Source of the DNA: Paraflavitalea sp. CAU 1676
Lineage (GTDB): Bacteria > Bacteroidota > Bacteroidia > Chitinophagales > Chitinophagaceae
Reading direction: 5' to 3'
Assembly: GCF_029223285.1 (NCBI RefSeq)
Contig: NZ_JARHUJ010000012.1
Coordinates: 248,001 to 312,000, forward strand
DNA length: 64,000 nt
In this document: positions 8,239 to 17,383 of the stretch, piece by piece
Layout: each line of letters starts with the position of its first letter
Position numbering within the stretch: the stretch's first letter is position 1
The notes under the pieces: generated by a model
What the model saw: the letters and a program-made list of their open reading frames with translations, nothing else
Database searches by the model: none
Told to the model about the DNA's origin: nothing
Translations under genes and position numbers: made by a program

Positions 8239-11200
8239 TTAAAAGGTGAGGTTAAGAGAAGCGCCCAGGATCCTGGTGGGGGGAGTGTTATAAGTGTTGT
8301 TCACGCCCTGTGCATTGCCGGTGGTATTGCTGAATTCAGGGTCGGTATAGATATTCGATTTGGGCACCCACATCAGCAGATTCCTTCCGCTTAAAGTAAC
8401 TACAGCAGATTTGATCACTTTAGTGCGTTCGAGCAGTGAAGCTGGCACCTCATAAGAAAGCGCCACCTCCCGTAGTTTCCAGGAGTCTGCGCTGGTATAG
8501 AACTGTGATTGAGTATTGGTCATAACACTGCTGGTCCAGAAGGTAGCAGATCCTCCGTTGGTCAATACATCTTTATTCTCTACAAATTTACCGGTACCAT
8601 CATCATAGGCCGAATTGGGGAATATGAAAGGTTTGCGGTCATATTGGGTGGTCATGGCTCCATTACCTTGGAAAACCAGGTTGCTTCCAAGGCCGTTGTA
8701 GATAAAATGTCCTCCGCGGTAGTCGGCCACAATACTCAGGGAAAAGTCTTTGTACCGTATCGAAGGAGTAATGCCGAACTGGTGTTTGGGCAAGGTGCGG
8801 CCATAGGTCCTGGGCAGGGGATCCACCGATGGTAACCCGGTTACGCGGTCCACAATCACTTTCCCATCAGGTGTTCGGGCGAAATCTGTCAGCTTAAAGG
8901 TAAACGCTGGCAAACCAACGATAGCGAAGTTGTTATTGGCGAGCCCCAGTTCATCCAACCCTTCGTAGATCCGGGTCACTTTGTTGTCAGAAAGGGTGTA
9001 GTTGGCTTTTACGTCCAGCTGGAAATCTTTGCCAACCTTGATCAAAGGAGTTAGCTTAAGATCCAGTTCCACGCCTTTGTTCACAAAAGCGGCAGCGTTT
9101 ACCAGGGCAGTAGAATAACCGGTAGCGGTAGATAACTGAACGTTGATGATCTGGTCGGTGTTCGTCTGGTGGTAGTAGGTGGCTTCCAGCATGACCTTGT
9201 TGTTCAGAAAACCAATTTCAACGCCCGCTTCCTTTCCGTTTACATACTCTGGCTTGATATTCTCATTGTTGATGGTACCGCCGGCAGTATACCCCGCCAG
9301 GTTGCCGTAAGGAAACCTGCCACTCGGGAAATAGGCCGATTCCAGCGAATAGGGTTCCAGGTTCACGGAGCCCGACATGGCCCAGGCAGCACGTACTTTC
9401 AGGTACGAAACGGTGGATGTTTTAAATTGAGGAAGCACTTCATGCAGCAACACCGATAAACTGGCGCCTGGATAGAAGAAGCTGTTCTTGTTGAGGGAAA
9501 GGCGGGAGTCCCATTCGTTCCGGCCAGTCAGTTCCAGGAAAGCCCAGTCATCCCAGCCCAGTGATACTTTGCCAAAGGCAGCAGCAGTACGGATTTCCGA
9601 ATTGAATTCGGAGGCAATGGCCTCACCGGTACGGTTACTGACATTGTAGAGCTCCGGTATCACGAGATTATTGCCGGCAGTGCTCTGTCTGCGAACGATA
9701 CGGTTGATCACAGAGTACCCAACCAGGGCATCGGTGGATAGTTTGTTGAATTGTTTCTTATAGGTCACAAACGCTTCGGAGTTGAGGCGCGCAGCATAGC
9801 CTGCGCCATCCACTACAGTAGCCCTGCTCGTTTGATAAGCCTTTTGCGAATGTGGATCATTAAAATTGATGGCGCCCGTCCAGCTCTTGGTGATATTGTT
9901 ACTGATCGTAGTGCTTAAACGATAATTAAGGGTAAGGCCATTCAATACTTTTAGATTGGCTTCCAGGCTTCCGATCAGTTCATCTCCCCGGCCTTTGGAA
10001 CGATCGATGTCCAGCAGCATCCAGGGATTTAAGCCGAATCGGTTATAATAGCCGTCAGGAGTAGAGAATTTATCATGTCGCCAGTCCTTGAATTCAGAGA
10101 TCGGCACATGGGCGGCAGTTTTGAACAGGCTGGTATAAATATTGTCGGCGCCTGCCCGCTGGTTAACGATATCAAAGTTCTCGCGGATGTAAGAGATCCG
10201 GAAGGCAGTAGACAGTTTGCCGAAATCCCGGCTGGCATTAAGACGGATCGTTGTACGTCGGTTCTCATCATTGGGGATCAGCCCTTTTACTTTAACATCC
10301 CGCAGGCCGATATAATAACGGCCTTTATCGTCGCCGCCGGAAATGGAGACATCATTTTGCAGGGTAGTCGTAGGCCGGAAGAATTGCTCGATAGGGGTTT
10401 TGCTTTGCGCGGCATATTTCACCCGCTTAATACTGCCATCGGGCAGTGGATCACCCAGGTCTACTTCACTACCGTCGTAACGGGGCCCGTAGCTGTTATT
10501 GGTCCATACATCGAGGCGGGGAGTACCATCAGCATTTTCACCTTCACCGTTGCCGAATTCCCGCTGCACCTTGGGCAGGTAGGCTAGCGATTCGCGTTGA
10601 AACGTAGTGCCGACCGTAATAACCGGCTTACCCCGCGATCCACCCTTCGTGGTAATGATGATCACCCCATTACCGCCATCCTGTCCGTACAAGGCAGCGC
10701 CGGTGTTGCCCTTTAGCAGGGTAACATCCTGTACATCGTTGGGGTTGATCGAATTGATAAAGTTGAGGTCCATAGGTGCACCATCTACTACCAGCAGCGG
10801 TTGATTGTTGCCGGTAAGGGAACGGATGCCGCGCAGCGTAATGCGGGTATCCGCAAAAACGCCATTGTTGACGGTTTGAATGGTTAAGCCCGAAACTTTA
10901 CCGGTAAGGCCATTCTGGATGTTGACCGCGCGTCCTTTCATCGCATCATCGCCACTGATCTTGGAAATGGAATAGCCGAGTTCCTTCGGTTGGCGGCGCA
11001 CGCCAAACGCAGTAACAACTACTTCACTCAGGCTGTTGTTGGCTGATCCCATCATCACCGTCATACCTTCTTTGGCGGGAGCTGTCTGTGCTTCATATCC
11101 CGAAGAAGTGATGGTGAGCTTGGTGCCTTCGGCCACGCGGATGGTAAAACGGCCGTTCTGGTCGGCAGTAACAGCCTTTTTGGTGCCTGTTTCAACGATA

Positions 11201-11319
11201 GTAGCAAAGGGTACAGGTTCGCCTTTGCTGTCTTTGACGATCCCTGTAATGGGCTTCTGCTGAGCCTGTGCTGCCAGCAGGAACAAGAGGCAAAAGACAG
11301 TAGTCAAGATTCGCTTCAT
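8239..11319 (-). CDS. SusC/RagA-type TonB-linked outer-membrane protein
   Basis: Full-length importer of 1026 residues. I start it at the ATG at 11319, because this places a clean signal peptide (ending AAQAQ) at the N-terminus; the open frame runs 24 codons further upstream without any secretory character. After the signal come a carboxypeptidase-regulatory-like domain (about 22-95), a TonB-box-like LSEVVVTAFG, the plug (GKVSGLTI, LRGIRSL, PLLVVDGAP, GAALYGQDGGNGVIIITTK) and the 22-strand barrel. It leads the SusC-SusD-DUF1735 operon. It has no STN domain, so it is not coupled directly to an anti-sigma factor. Confidence 0.95.
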   Translation of the reverse strand: MKRILTTVFCLLFLLAAQAQQKPITGIVKDSKGEPVPFATIVETGTKKAVTADQNGRFTIRVAEGTKLTITSSGYEAQTAPAKEGMTVMMGSANNSLSEVVVTAFGVRRQPKELGYSISKISGDDAMKGRAVNIQNGLTGKVSGLTIQTVNNGVFADTRITLRGIRSLTGNNQPLLVVDGAPMDLNFINSINPNDVQDVTLLKGNTGAALYGQDGGNGVIIITTKGGSRGKPVITVGTTFQRESLAYLPKVQREFGNGEGENADGTPRLDVWTNNSYGPRYDGSEVDLGDPLPDGSIKRVKYAAQSKTPIEQFFRPTTTLQNDVSISGGDDKGRYYIGLRDVKVKGLIPNDENRRTTIRLNASRDFGKLSTAFRISYIRENFDIVNQRAGADNIYTSLFKTAAHVPISEFKDWRHDKFSTPDGYYNRFGLNPWMLLDIDRSKGRGDELIGSLEANLKVLNGLTLNYRLSTTISNNITKSWTGAINFNDPHSQKAYQTSRATVVDGAGYAARLNSEAFVTYKKQFNKLSTDALVGYSVINRIVRRQSTAGNNLVIPELYNVSNRTGEAIASEFNSEIRTAAAFGKVSLGWDDWAFLELTGRNEWDSRLSLNKNSFFYPGASLSVLLHEVLPQFKTSTVSYLKVRAAWAMSGSVNLEPYSLESAYFPSGRFPYGNLAGYTAGGTINNENIKPEYVNGKEAGVEIGFLNNKVMLEATYYHQTNTDQIINVQLSTATGYSTALVNAAAFVNKGVELDLKLTPLIKVGKDFQLDVKANYTLSDNKVTRIYEGLDELGLANNNFAIVGLPAFTFKLTDFARTPDGKVIVDRVTGLPSVDPLPRTYGRTLPKHQFGITPSIRYKDFSLSIVADYRGGHFIYNGLGSNLVFQGNGAMTTQYDRKPFIFPNSAYDDGTGKFVENKDVLTNGGSATFWTSSVMTNTQSQFYTSADSWKLREVALSYEVPASLLERTKVIKSAVVTLSGRNLLMWVPKSNIYTDPEFSNTTGNAQGVNNTYNTPPTRILGASLNLTF

Positions 11320-11653
11320 GTGTAGTTTTGGTTGATTGATGAACTCAAATAGACAACAAAAGTTGCACAGCTTATCTTGAGTTGATCTCAAATGCCTGAT
11401 TTGATATTTGAAGAAACCAAATGTGGATGCTCAATGATGAGTGGTCGTATCAGGATAAGCATGATGGAGCCGCTGTCGTCCGTCATTTTAAACTGCTTGA
11501 GCGCTCAATCTTACCACAAAAACAAAAGGGTGTTCAGGTTCTAACCCGAAACACCCTTTGTTGCTGGATCATTGGTCATCCTTCGTGATGACCGCGGCAT
11601 TCATAGATATGGATCTAAACGGGACATAGTTCTTAATTACAGTCTCCGCATCG
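11320..11653. other. Intergenic stretch with SusC leader and terminator
   Basis: No gene is visible. The right part carries a bidirectional hairpin (11525-11559). Nearer SusC, a short inverted repeat TTGAG-N5-CTCAA lies at 11377-11391, about 60 bp upstream of the SusC start, and could be an operator. No convincing promoter with both elements was found. Confidence 0.5.
11525..11559 (-). terminator. Terminator of the T9SS LamG-like gene
   Basis: A 10-bp perfect stem, AAAGGGTGTT (11525-11534) with its complement at 11550-11559. It is followed, in minus-strand reading, by a T-rich tract (TTGTTTTTG). It lies about 95 bp past the stop of the upstream minus-strand gene. Confidence 0.7.
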
Positions 11654-13594
11654 TTACCTGGCCTTAACCAACGTGTAGGAGCTCCAGGCGTTGTTGTAGA
11701 ATACGGAAACGCAGTAAGTGCCATAACTCAGGTCGTGCAGGTTTTTCAAGGTAGTATTATTGACACCGGCATTGCACTCGATGTCCCACTGCCCCAATAA
11801 TCGGGCACCGAGGTCCATCAGTTTGATCTTTACCGTTTGTTTGGTCGTTAGTTTTAGTTGTAGTTTGATCTGCCCTTCAAACGGATTGGGAAATAAGGTC
11901 AGTTCATTGTCGATCAGGGGGTGCACGGCAGCTATGGAGCTGTAGCTCACCTGGCCATTTACATCGGTCAGTTTGATCCGGTAATAGGTGGTTGCCACAA
12001 CTTTTCCCCTACTGGTATAGGTAACATAGTTGGTGACCGGGAGGTTGACGCTGGCGAGCACAGCTTCTGTTTCGAAATGGGCGCCGTCGGCAGAAACCTG
12101 CACATCGTATTGCTGAATGGATCCCGGCGTTGATGCCAGCCATTTCAGTAAAGCACGGTCTCCGTTACGGGTAGCGTAAAAATTGATATCGGCGCTTTTC
12201 AGCAAAAGCATGTTAACCTGGGTGGCAAAAGTAAAAACGACACCGTTATTGAATAGTACGTTGTTGAATTGAAGTCTGCCGTTGGCGATAGACTGGGCAA
12301 CCACCACGGTGGGCGTGCCGGTGGTAAAGTCGCCATCGCCGTCTTCGTCGATCAGCATGGAGTAGTTGGCTGGGTCGCCGGTATTGCCTAGAAAGGTCAG
12401 GCCATTCATGTCGAAGCTCAGGTCGAGCCGGCCAAGGTCGCCGGTGTGCTGCACTTTCCATTCACGGGCAACCCGGTTGGCCCCCACAAAGCTCGCAGGT
12501 AGTTCGGCAGTGGATTGAGTAAGCGCCCTGCCGTCGTTCGCCACGAGCAGGTATTCGCCATCGTCCATGGTAGATGGATTGGCAGTAAGGATGATATTGC
12601 CTTTACCGGCCTGTCCGGTGCCATCACCACTTCCTGTGTTGAGGCTGTTGGAACGAACCAGGTCGAGTTTAGAACCGTTAACCGATTCATCGAGCCCCAC
12701 ACCAAAGATGTCGTTGTTGTACGTTGCGTGGCGATGCCAGAAAACAGTACCGGTGCTACCATTCCAGTTGGAAGCAACATAGTCGAACCCGGGAATGGTG
12801 ATGCCGTATTTTAAAGCGAGGTAAGAAAAGATCTTGGCTCTTTCAACACCACTCACTGGCCTGTCATAGATAATGAGTTCAGCCATGTCTCCGTGAAAGG
12901 GTTCAAAGGCAATGTCACAGCTGGCGCCGATCACGTTGTACATGTCGGAGATATTCCTCGTATTTCTGCCTCGGTTAAGGTCGCTCGATAATATTTGCGG
13001 ACCAGCAGCTAAATTCTGTGGAGTGGAAACGTGCAGGTCCTGTGTAGTAAGGTTCTGAACGTCCAGCTGGCAGAACTGCCAGGTGCCCGGTGTATATTTT
13101 TGTTTGATGCCTTGACCGTAGGGCGCAATTTCGAACTGGGCGCCATAATAAAAGTCGAGCCCCGTCGAAAGGGTGGTCAGCGAAAAGCCATGTTTTTGAG
13201 TTACACAATTCCATTGCAACCAGAGTCGTTCACCGGTAAAACCGGTAAAGGTGCTGTTCCATACGGCGAACAAACTATAGTCATCGTCGCCGGCAGGAAT
13301 GGGCGCATTGGTGCCGCCTGGGCCGTTCATAAGTTGCGCGCCGGAAAACTCGGCTGTAGGTTGAAAGTTGATCCCATTGGGTCTCCAGTTCGGTCGTTCG
13401 GAGCCGGTAGCTACGAAAGCTCTCGCCGGATTGTTAAGGTATCTCCATTCATTGATCTTGTTGCCGGTAACGGAAATCGTACTGGCATCGTCAGATCGGA
13501 TCCACATCTTCAATTGGGTTGAAATGCCACCCGGTGCTTGTGCAGAAAGACCGGGTGAAAGCAGTAAAAGGATAAATGTCAAATTTGATTTCAT
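11654..13594 (-). CDS. T9SS-exported protein with LamG-like/DUF8202-type domain
   Basis: 646-residue secreted protein. The start at 13594 gives the signal peptide (MKSNLTFILLLLSPGLSAQA); the open frame extends 15 codons further but without secretory character. Residues 30 to about 220 look like a concanavalin/LamG-type domain (LKMWIRSDD, then MAELIIYDRPVSG and ERAKIFSYLALKYGIT). A second beta domain follows, with a DEDGDGDFTTG calcium-like loop, then a fibronectin-like domain. The last about 75 residues (LFPNPFEGQI onward, ending YTLVKAR) are a type A T9SS sorting domain, so it is exported and anchored or released by the type IX system. Naming the middle domain DUF8202 is from memory. Function at the surface unknown. 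Confidence 0.85.
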   Translation of the reverse strand: MKSNLTFILLLLSPGLSAQAPGGISTQLKMWIRSDDASTISVTGNKINEWRYLNNPARAFVATGSERPNWRPNGINFQPTAEFSGAQLMNGPGGTNAPIPAGDDDYSLFAVWNSTFTGFTGERLWLQWNCVTQKHGFSLTTLSTGLDFYYGAQFEIAPYGQGIKQKYTPGTWQFCQLDVQNLTTQDLHVSTPQNLAAGPQILSSDLNRGRNTRNISDMYNVIGASCDIAFEPFHGDMAELIIYDRPVSGVERAKIFSYLALKYGITIPGFDYVASNWNGSTGTVFWHRHATYNNDIFGVGLDESVNGSKLDLVRSNSLNTGSGDGTGQAGKGNIILTANPSTMDDGEYLLVANDGRALTQSTAELPASFVGANRVAREWKVQHTGDLGRLDLSFDMNGLTFLGNTGDPANYSMLIDEDGDGDFTTGTPTVVVAQSIANGRLQFNNVLFNNGVVFTFATQVNMLLLKSADINFYATRNGDRALLKWLASTPGSIQQYDVQVSADGAHFETEAVLASVNLPVTNYVTYTSRGKVVATTYYRIKLTDVNGQVSYSSIAAVHPLIDNELTLFPNPFEGQIKLQLKLTTKQTVKIKLMDLGARLLGQWDIECNAGVNNTTLKNLHDLSYGTYCVSVFYNNAWSSYTLVKAR

Positions 13595-13961
13595 ATGATT
13601 GAATTTTAGGGCTTGGGGCAATAGGATGGTAGCCTCCACATCATTAACTTGACATGAGGTACCGGACCGCTTAGCGCAGGCCGGATAAGGTTTATAGGAA
13701 GGTTGTGCTAGAAGTGGAGTTGACGGTCGTCAACACAGAAAAAACAGAAATACTGGATAGGTTGGTGTTGGTGTAGGGTAGGGGTATTCATTACTTATTG
13801 GATTATTCTCAAATGTATGGTTTGGAAAGATGGCAACATAGCGCCTGCATTTGATATGCCTGAAATAATAGTTGAAAGTATATTTCTATATAGCTGAGTG
13901 GTGTTACATGTCTGGAGACTGCCTGTTGCAAGTGGCGGAAAATTACACGATATTTACTTCC
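13595..13961. other. Intergenic stretch without recognised content
   Basis: Divergent region between the T9SS gene and the small membrane protein. An open frame reaches back to a TTG at 13872 but has no coding character there. I see no hairpin or promoter with both elements. Confidence 0.4.
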
Positions 13962-14225
13962 ATGACCCTTTTATCCGGATTTACCGACAGCGCTGTGATG
14001 GTTATCTTTGCCTTGTACTTATTGATGGCTTTAGTCGTTTACGGCGTACTCTTTGCGATATTGTACAATTTCCCCTCCTTTAATCGATGGAGAGCACGTC
14101 TCAAAGCTAAGTCGCTCGCTCATTACTGGGGTGCCTTGTTTCTGTTGTATGTCGTGAGTCTGCTATTGACTACTGCCTTTATCGTTATCCGGCAGCAAAT
14201 AGTAGGTGAGGGGCTGCTTGAGTAG
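13962..14225 (+). CDS. Small hypothetical membrane protein, two predicted TM helices
   Basis: 87 residues if started at the ATG at 13962; another ATG at 13908 and a TTG at 13872 extend the same frame. Two hydrophobic segments are obvious: roughly residues 10-36 (VMVIFALYLLMALVVYGVL) and 55-77 (YWGALFLLYVVSLLLTTAF), joined by a basic loop (NRWRARLKAKS), as expected for an inner-membrane hairpin. No family recognised. It is convergent with the DUF1259 gene, 47 bp apart. Membrane character and basic loop support a real gene, but the start is uncertain. Confidence 0.5.
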   Translation: MTLLSGFTDSAVMVIFALYLLMALVVYGVLFAILYNFPSFNRWRARLKAKSLAHYWGALFLLYVVSLLLTTAFIVIRQQIVGEGLLE

Positions 14226-14272
14226 CTTTACAAAACGAACCGCAGTCAATTAGGATCCCTTGAAAAAACACT

Positions 14273-15232
14273 TTAATGATTTGGGCCTTTCCCGGTCTGG
14301 TCAAGTGCCGCCCTTAGGCCATGAGCGAGTTGATTGGACGGCCCCACGCCCCAATAATGCAGGAAAAATATACGGGGCTGTTCATGTACCATATGGTTAT
14401 GCACCGCTACTACTTCGATACCGTTTTCCACCAGGGCTTTGATAACTGGCTCCACCTCCTGCTCCAGCATCGAAAAATCACCGGCAACCGCAGCCCGCTC
14501 TGGCGTACCCTGCCAGGCAGCCCACGTATTGAAGCCTGCAAAGCTGCTTACAGGTATACCATGTTCCTGTAAAGCTACATCTGGACGCCCAATAGTATAT
14601 TTATAAACGCCCTTGCTTAATTCACCCTTGTACCCGATAATGGAGTCGAGCAGGGGAGTGGAGAGGGTATTTACTACACTGTCGGGTTTATGCTCCTTCG
14701 GATCATGGCCCCTTACTGCTTTCACTTTATCGAAGATCGCTTTTACCTTGGTGGCCACCTGGTCTGCTTTTCCCCTGCCATCGATATGCATGTACAGAAC
14801 ATTGGGATGATTGCGTACAAAATGATTGTGAATAGCCGTCACCGCAAACCCCTGTCGTATCACTTCGCGTTGAACAGGTGCCAGATCGGTTTCGGTAAGT
14901 ACGATATCGCCCATCGCCATCACACTGTCTCCGCAGGGCGTAAAACAGGTCCAGCTGCCCAGTCCCATGGCCGGTATGATCTTGAAGCCATCCACCACGA
15001 TGTTGAGGTCATGCTGCGGAACCGTGATCTTGTATTCGCCATTTTTTTCTACGCCTTTAATGCCGGTAATTTGGTGTATAAGCGCCGTGTCGATTTTGTT
15101 GCTGCCCGGAGGACAGGAAATAGTGTCTTTATTGGACGCAGAAACGACAGATGGCTCAGTAGGCTGAACGGCCTCATTGCAGGCAGAAAACAAGACGATA
15201 AATCCCAGAGCGAAAATGACAACAGTTTTCAT
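14273..15232 (-). CDS. Tandem DUF1259 (LppY/LpqO-like) lipoprotein
   Basis: 319-residue lipoprotein with a lipobox ending at Cys18 (LFSAC). It contains two copies of the DUF1259 domain, about residues 50-175 and 190-315. Each copy carries the same core: AIHNHFV with His135 and His137 in the first, and AVHNHMV with His278 and His280 in the second. Each core is followed about nine residues later by another His (YMHIDG, FLHYWG). This spacing suggests a metal or small-ligand site, which is inference. It lies 67 bp downstream of the chromate transporter gene on the same strand and may be co-transcribed. The biochemical role of DUF1259 is not established. Confidence 0.85.
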   Translation of the reverse strand: MKTVVIFALGFIVLFSACNEAVQPTEPSVVSASNKDTISCPPGSNKIDTALIHQITGIKGVEKNGEYKITVPQHDLNIVVDGFKIIPAMGLGSWTCFTPCGDSVMAMGDIVLTETDLAPVQREVIRQGFAVTAIHNHFVRNHPNVLYMHIDGRGKADQVATKVKAIFDKVKAVRGHDPKEHKPDSVVNTLSTPLLDSIIGYKGELSKGVYKYTIGRPDVALQEHGIPVSSFAGFNTWAAWQGTPERAAVAGDFSMLEQEVEPVIKALVENGIEVVAVHNHMVHEQPRIFFLHYWGVGPSNQLAHGLRAALDQTGKGPNH

Positions 15233-15299
15233 GTATTTGTTTTTGGCGTTCGAAAGCTAACAGCAGATTCTGAAGAAAGTCTAAATCAAGGTAGCTCAT

Positions 15300-16442
15300 T
15301 TAGACCTTAAACAACAATAATCCGACCAACGCCGCGGCAATAATGATCACCGGCTCCGGTAGTTTCTTGAATCGTACAAGTAACAAAACGACAACCAAAG
15401 CGATCAGCACCGGCGTCACACCCGTGAACTGTCTTTTCGCAAGCACACCCACAGCGCCTCCAATAGCGCCGACGGCCGCAGCGGTAACACCGTCAATAAA
15501 AGCTTTGATGCCCGGATGACGGCCATATTTCTTAAAATAGGGCGCTGGTAATATGGTAAACAGGTAGCAAGGTAAAAAGGTCGCGAGCGCTGCGACACAA
15601 GCTCCGGACAGGCCGCCCACGAGGTAGCCGATAAAGCCCACCGTGATCACTACCGGACCGGGTGTGATCATCGCCACAGCCACCGCATCCAGAAACTGCT
15701 GTTCATTTAACCACGCATATTCCTTCACAACACCACCATATAAAAAGGGAACGATCGCCAGGCCGCTGCCAAACACAAAAGCGCCGGCTTTGAAGAAGAA
15801 CCAGCCAATCTTCCATTGCTTGTCATCGAGCCACAATTGGAAATTCATAAGCACCAGGGCAGGCATGCAAAACACAGAGAAGAACTTCGCGCCTTTATTC
15901 TTTAAAGTACGTTGCACCCAAACCAAGGCCCCGGCGCCAAGGATCAGCCATATATTCTCTTCTTCAGTAATAAACGTGGAGATAGCCAACAGGGAAAAGA
16001 TCGCCCAGAGTAACCAATCTTTGCCGAGGCTCTTACGCGTAAGTTTATAACTGCTCACGGCTATAATGCCGATCACAGCCGCACCGATACCGTAAAAAAC
16101 AGCCTGCATCCACGGTAATCCCCCAGCTGCAACATAAGCATAGGAGATCCCCAACACCATGATAAAAGAGGGAAGCACAAACGCAAGTCCGGCCAGCGTT
16201 GCCCCTAAAATACGGTAATGAACGTAGCCCAGGTAGATGGAGAGTTGTGCTGCGAGCGGACCGGGTGCCAACTGAGCCAGTGCCAGGCCTTCCCGGTAAT
16301 CCTCTTCCGCAATCCATTTTTTTTCTTCTACCAGGTCACGATGCATGTAGCCCACCAGGGCCACCGGGCCGCCAAAGCCTATGGTACCCAGTTGCAAAAA
16401 ATATAATACCAGTTGTCGTAAAGTATAGGTTGGTTGGTTCAT
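15300..16442 (-). CDS. chrA: Chromate transporter, CHR family (ChrA)
   Basis: 380-residue inner-membrane transporter made of two homologous CHR halves, as in long-chain ChrA proteins. The first half opens with FGGPVALVGYMHRDLV, then EGLALAQLAPGPLAAQLSIYLGY. The second half repeats the pattern with FGSGLAIVPFLYGG and FLDAVAVAMITPGPVVITVGFIGYLVGG. The GGP and PGP motifs are the family signatures. Characterised members expel chromate and give resistance; others may move other oxyanions. About ten hydrophobic helices are evident. Start ATG at 16442 follows the family's usual N-terminus. The DUF1259 gene follows it. Confidence 0.92.
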   Translation of the reverse strand: MNQPTYTLRQLVLYFLQLGTIGFGGPVALVGYMHRDLVEEKKWIAEEDYREGLALAQLAPGPLAAQLSIYLGYVHYRILGATLAGLAFVLPSFIMVLGISYAYVAAGGLPWMQAVFYGIGAAVIGIIAVSSYKLTRKSLGKDWLLWAIFSLLAISTFITEEENIWLILGAGALVWVQRTLKNKGAKFFSVFCMPALVLMNFQLWLDDKQWKIGWFFFKAGAFVFGSGLAIVPFLYGGVVKEYAWLNEQQFLDAVAVAMITPGPVVITVGFIGYLVGGLSGACVAALATFLPCYLFTILPAPYFKKYGRHPGIKAFIDGVTAAAVGAIGGAVGVLAKRQFTGVTPVLIALVVVLLLVRFKKLPEPVIIIAAALVGLLLFKV

Positions 16443-16658
16443 GCATTAAATTCGATAGGATAGAATTGGCAAATCTGTAAAAAGTTCCTATTAATAAATA
16501 GAATATTAATTACTGTTTGGCATAAAGGTTACCATCATTCCTGAATAATTGCAGCATGGCATCATACTTTGAATAGTTTTTGTGAAAGGGATCAGGCCTA
16601 AATATCTTCCTTTTAAATAGCCATTTATTTTGTAGATATGGCAATAAACCAATGAGTT

Positions 16659-16886
16659 ATGTACGGCGAAGCAAAGAAGTTGCATTTGATTGAAGAGATT
16701 CTCAAAATTGAGAATGATGCTGTGCTGGATGAAGTTGAGAGTCTAATTAGTAAAAGTAAGCTGCATCCTGTTGAACGTAAAAGTTTTAAGGACTTCTCAG
16801 GCATTTGGTCTGCAGAAGAAGCTGATGAGATGAAGCGTATTATTGAAGAAAGTTTTGAGCAAATAAATCCCGATGACTGGAAATAA
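16659..16886 (+). CDS. VapB-like antitoxin of a type II toxin-antitoxin locus
   Basis: 75-residue acidic protein. The N-terminal helix (KKLHLIEEILKIENDAVLDEVESLI) and the acidic C-terminus with SGIWSAEEADEMKRIIEESFEQINPDDWK match the Bacteroidota antitoxin type that precedes PIN-domain toxins. The SGIWS-type and ESFE-type segments commonly wrap the toxin. Its last 14 nt overlap the toxin start, the usual translational coupling of vapBC pairs. Assignment rests on this context and overall pattern. The partner gene is interrupted by stops, so this antitoxin may be an orphan. Confidence 0.8.
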   Translation: MYGEAKKLHLIEEILKIENDAVLDEVESLISKSKLHPVERKSFKDFSGIWSAEEADEMKRIIEESFEQINPDDWK

Positions 16887-17259
16887 AGTGCTATTAGATA
16901 CCAATATAGTGATTGAGTTGTTCAAAGGTGATCAGAAGATCCTGAGTTTTTTAGATGGACAACATAATGTTTTTATCGCTACGGCTGTATAGGCTGAATT
17001 ATATTTAGGAGCTTACCGTTCTGCTAACGAACAAAAGCACATGGCGCAGATCAAGGCTTTCTTGTTGAGATGCACTGTTTTGAATGCTGACTAGGTTACT
17101 GCTGAAGCTTGTGCCAAAGTAAAAGCAGCATTGCTCACGAAAGGTAAGCCTATCCCTGAAAATGATATTTGGATAGCTGCAACTGCATTACAGTATGATC
17201 TTCCCTTGTACACAAATGATAAGCACTTTTCAGAGGTGGATGATATTTCATTGGTTTGA
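16873..17259 (+). pseudogene. VapC-like PIN-domain toxin interrupted by two amber codons
   Basis: Read in one frame from the ATG at 16873, the sequence gives a 128-codon PIN-domain protein with TAG at codon 40 (16990-16992) and codon 74 (17092-17094), ending at TGA. No insertion or deletion is needed. All four acidic positions of PIN nucleases are present: Asp9 in LLDTN, Glu42 in AELYLGAY, Asp98 in ENDIWIA and Asp116 in TNDKHF. Normal members cleave RNA. Each TAG is one substitution from a sense codon. As written only 39 residues would be made, so the toxin should be inactive unless stops are read through. Overlaps the antitoxin by 14 nt. Confidence 0.85.
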
Positions 17260-17287
17260 TGGATATGGAACAATATTTACGAATAAG

Positions 17288-17318
17288 GCCTGCTGTTTCA
17301 TCTAATGCAGGCTTTTTT
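17288..17318 (+). terminator. Terminator of the toxin-antitoxin locus
   Basis: Stem GCCTGC (17288-17293) with GCAGGC (17307-17312) and a six-T run directly after, 28 bp past the VapC frame. Confidence 0.65.
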
Positions 17319-17383
17319 ATTCTATGTGCAATTCCGCCGGAAAGTCTCCAGCCTAAAAATGCATGCCACAATGAGATGTAGGA

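Noticed and set aside
10075-10587. Plus-strand open frame of 170 codons within the SusC gene on the minus strand
   Set aside because: Shadow of a confirmed barrel gene; no independent evidence.
16873-17259. Genome-wide reassignment of TAG as a sense codon
   Set aside because: TAG ends several clear genes here (for example the genes stopping at 14225, 18648, 35177, 41265 and 59862), so the two ambers in the toxin are not explained by a different code.
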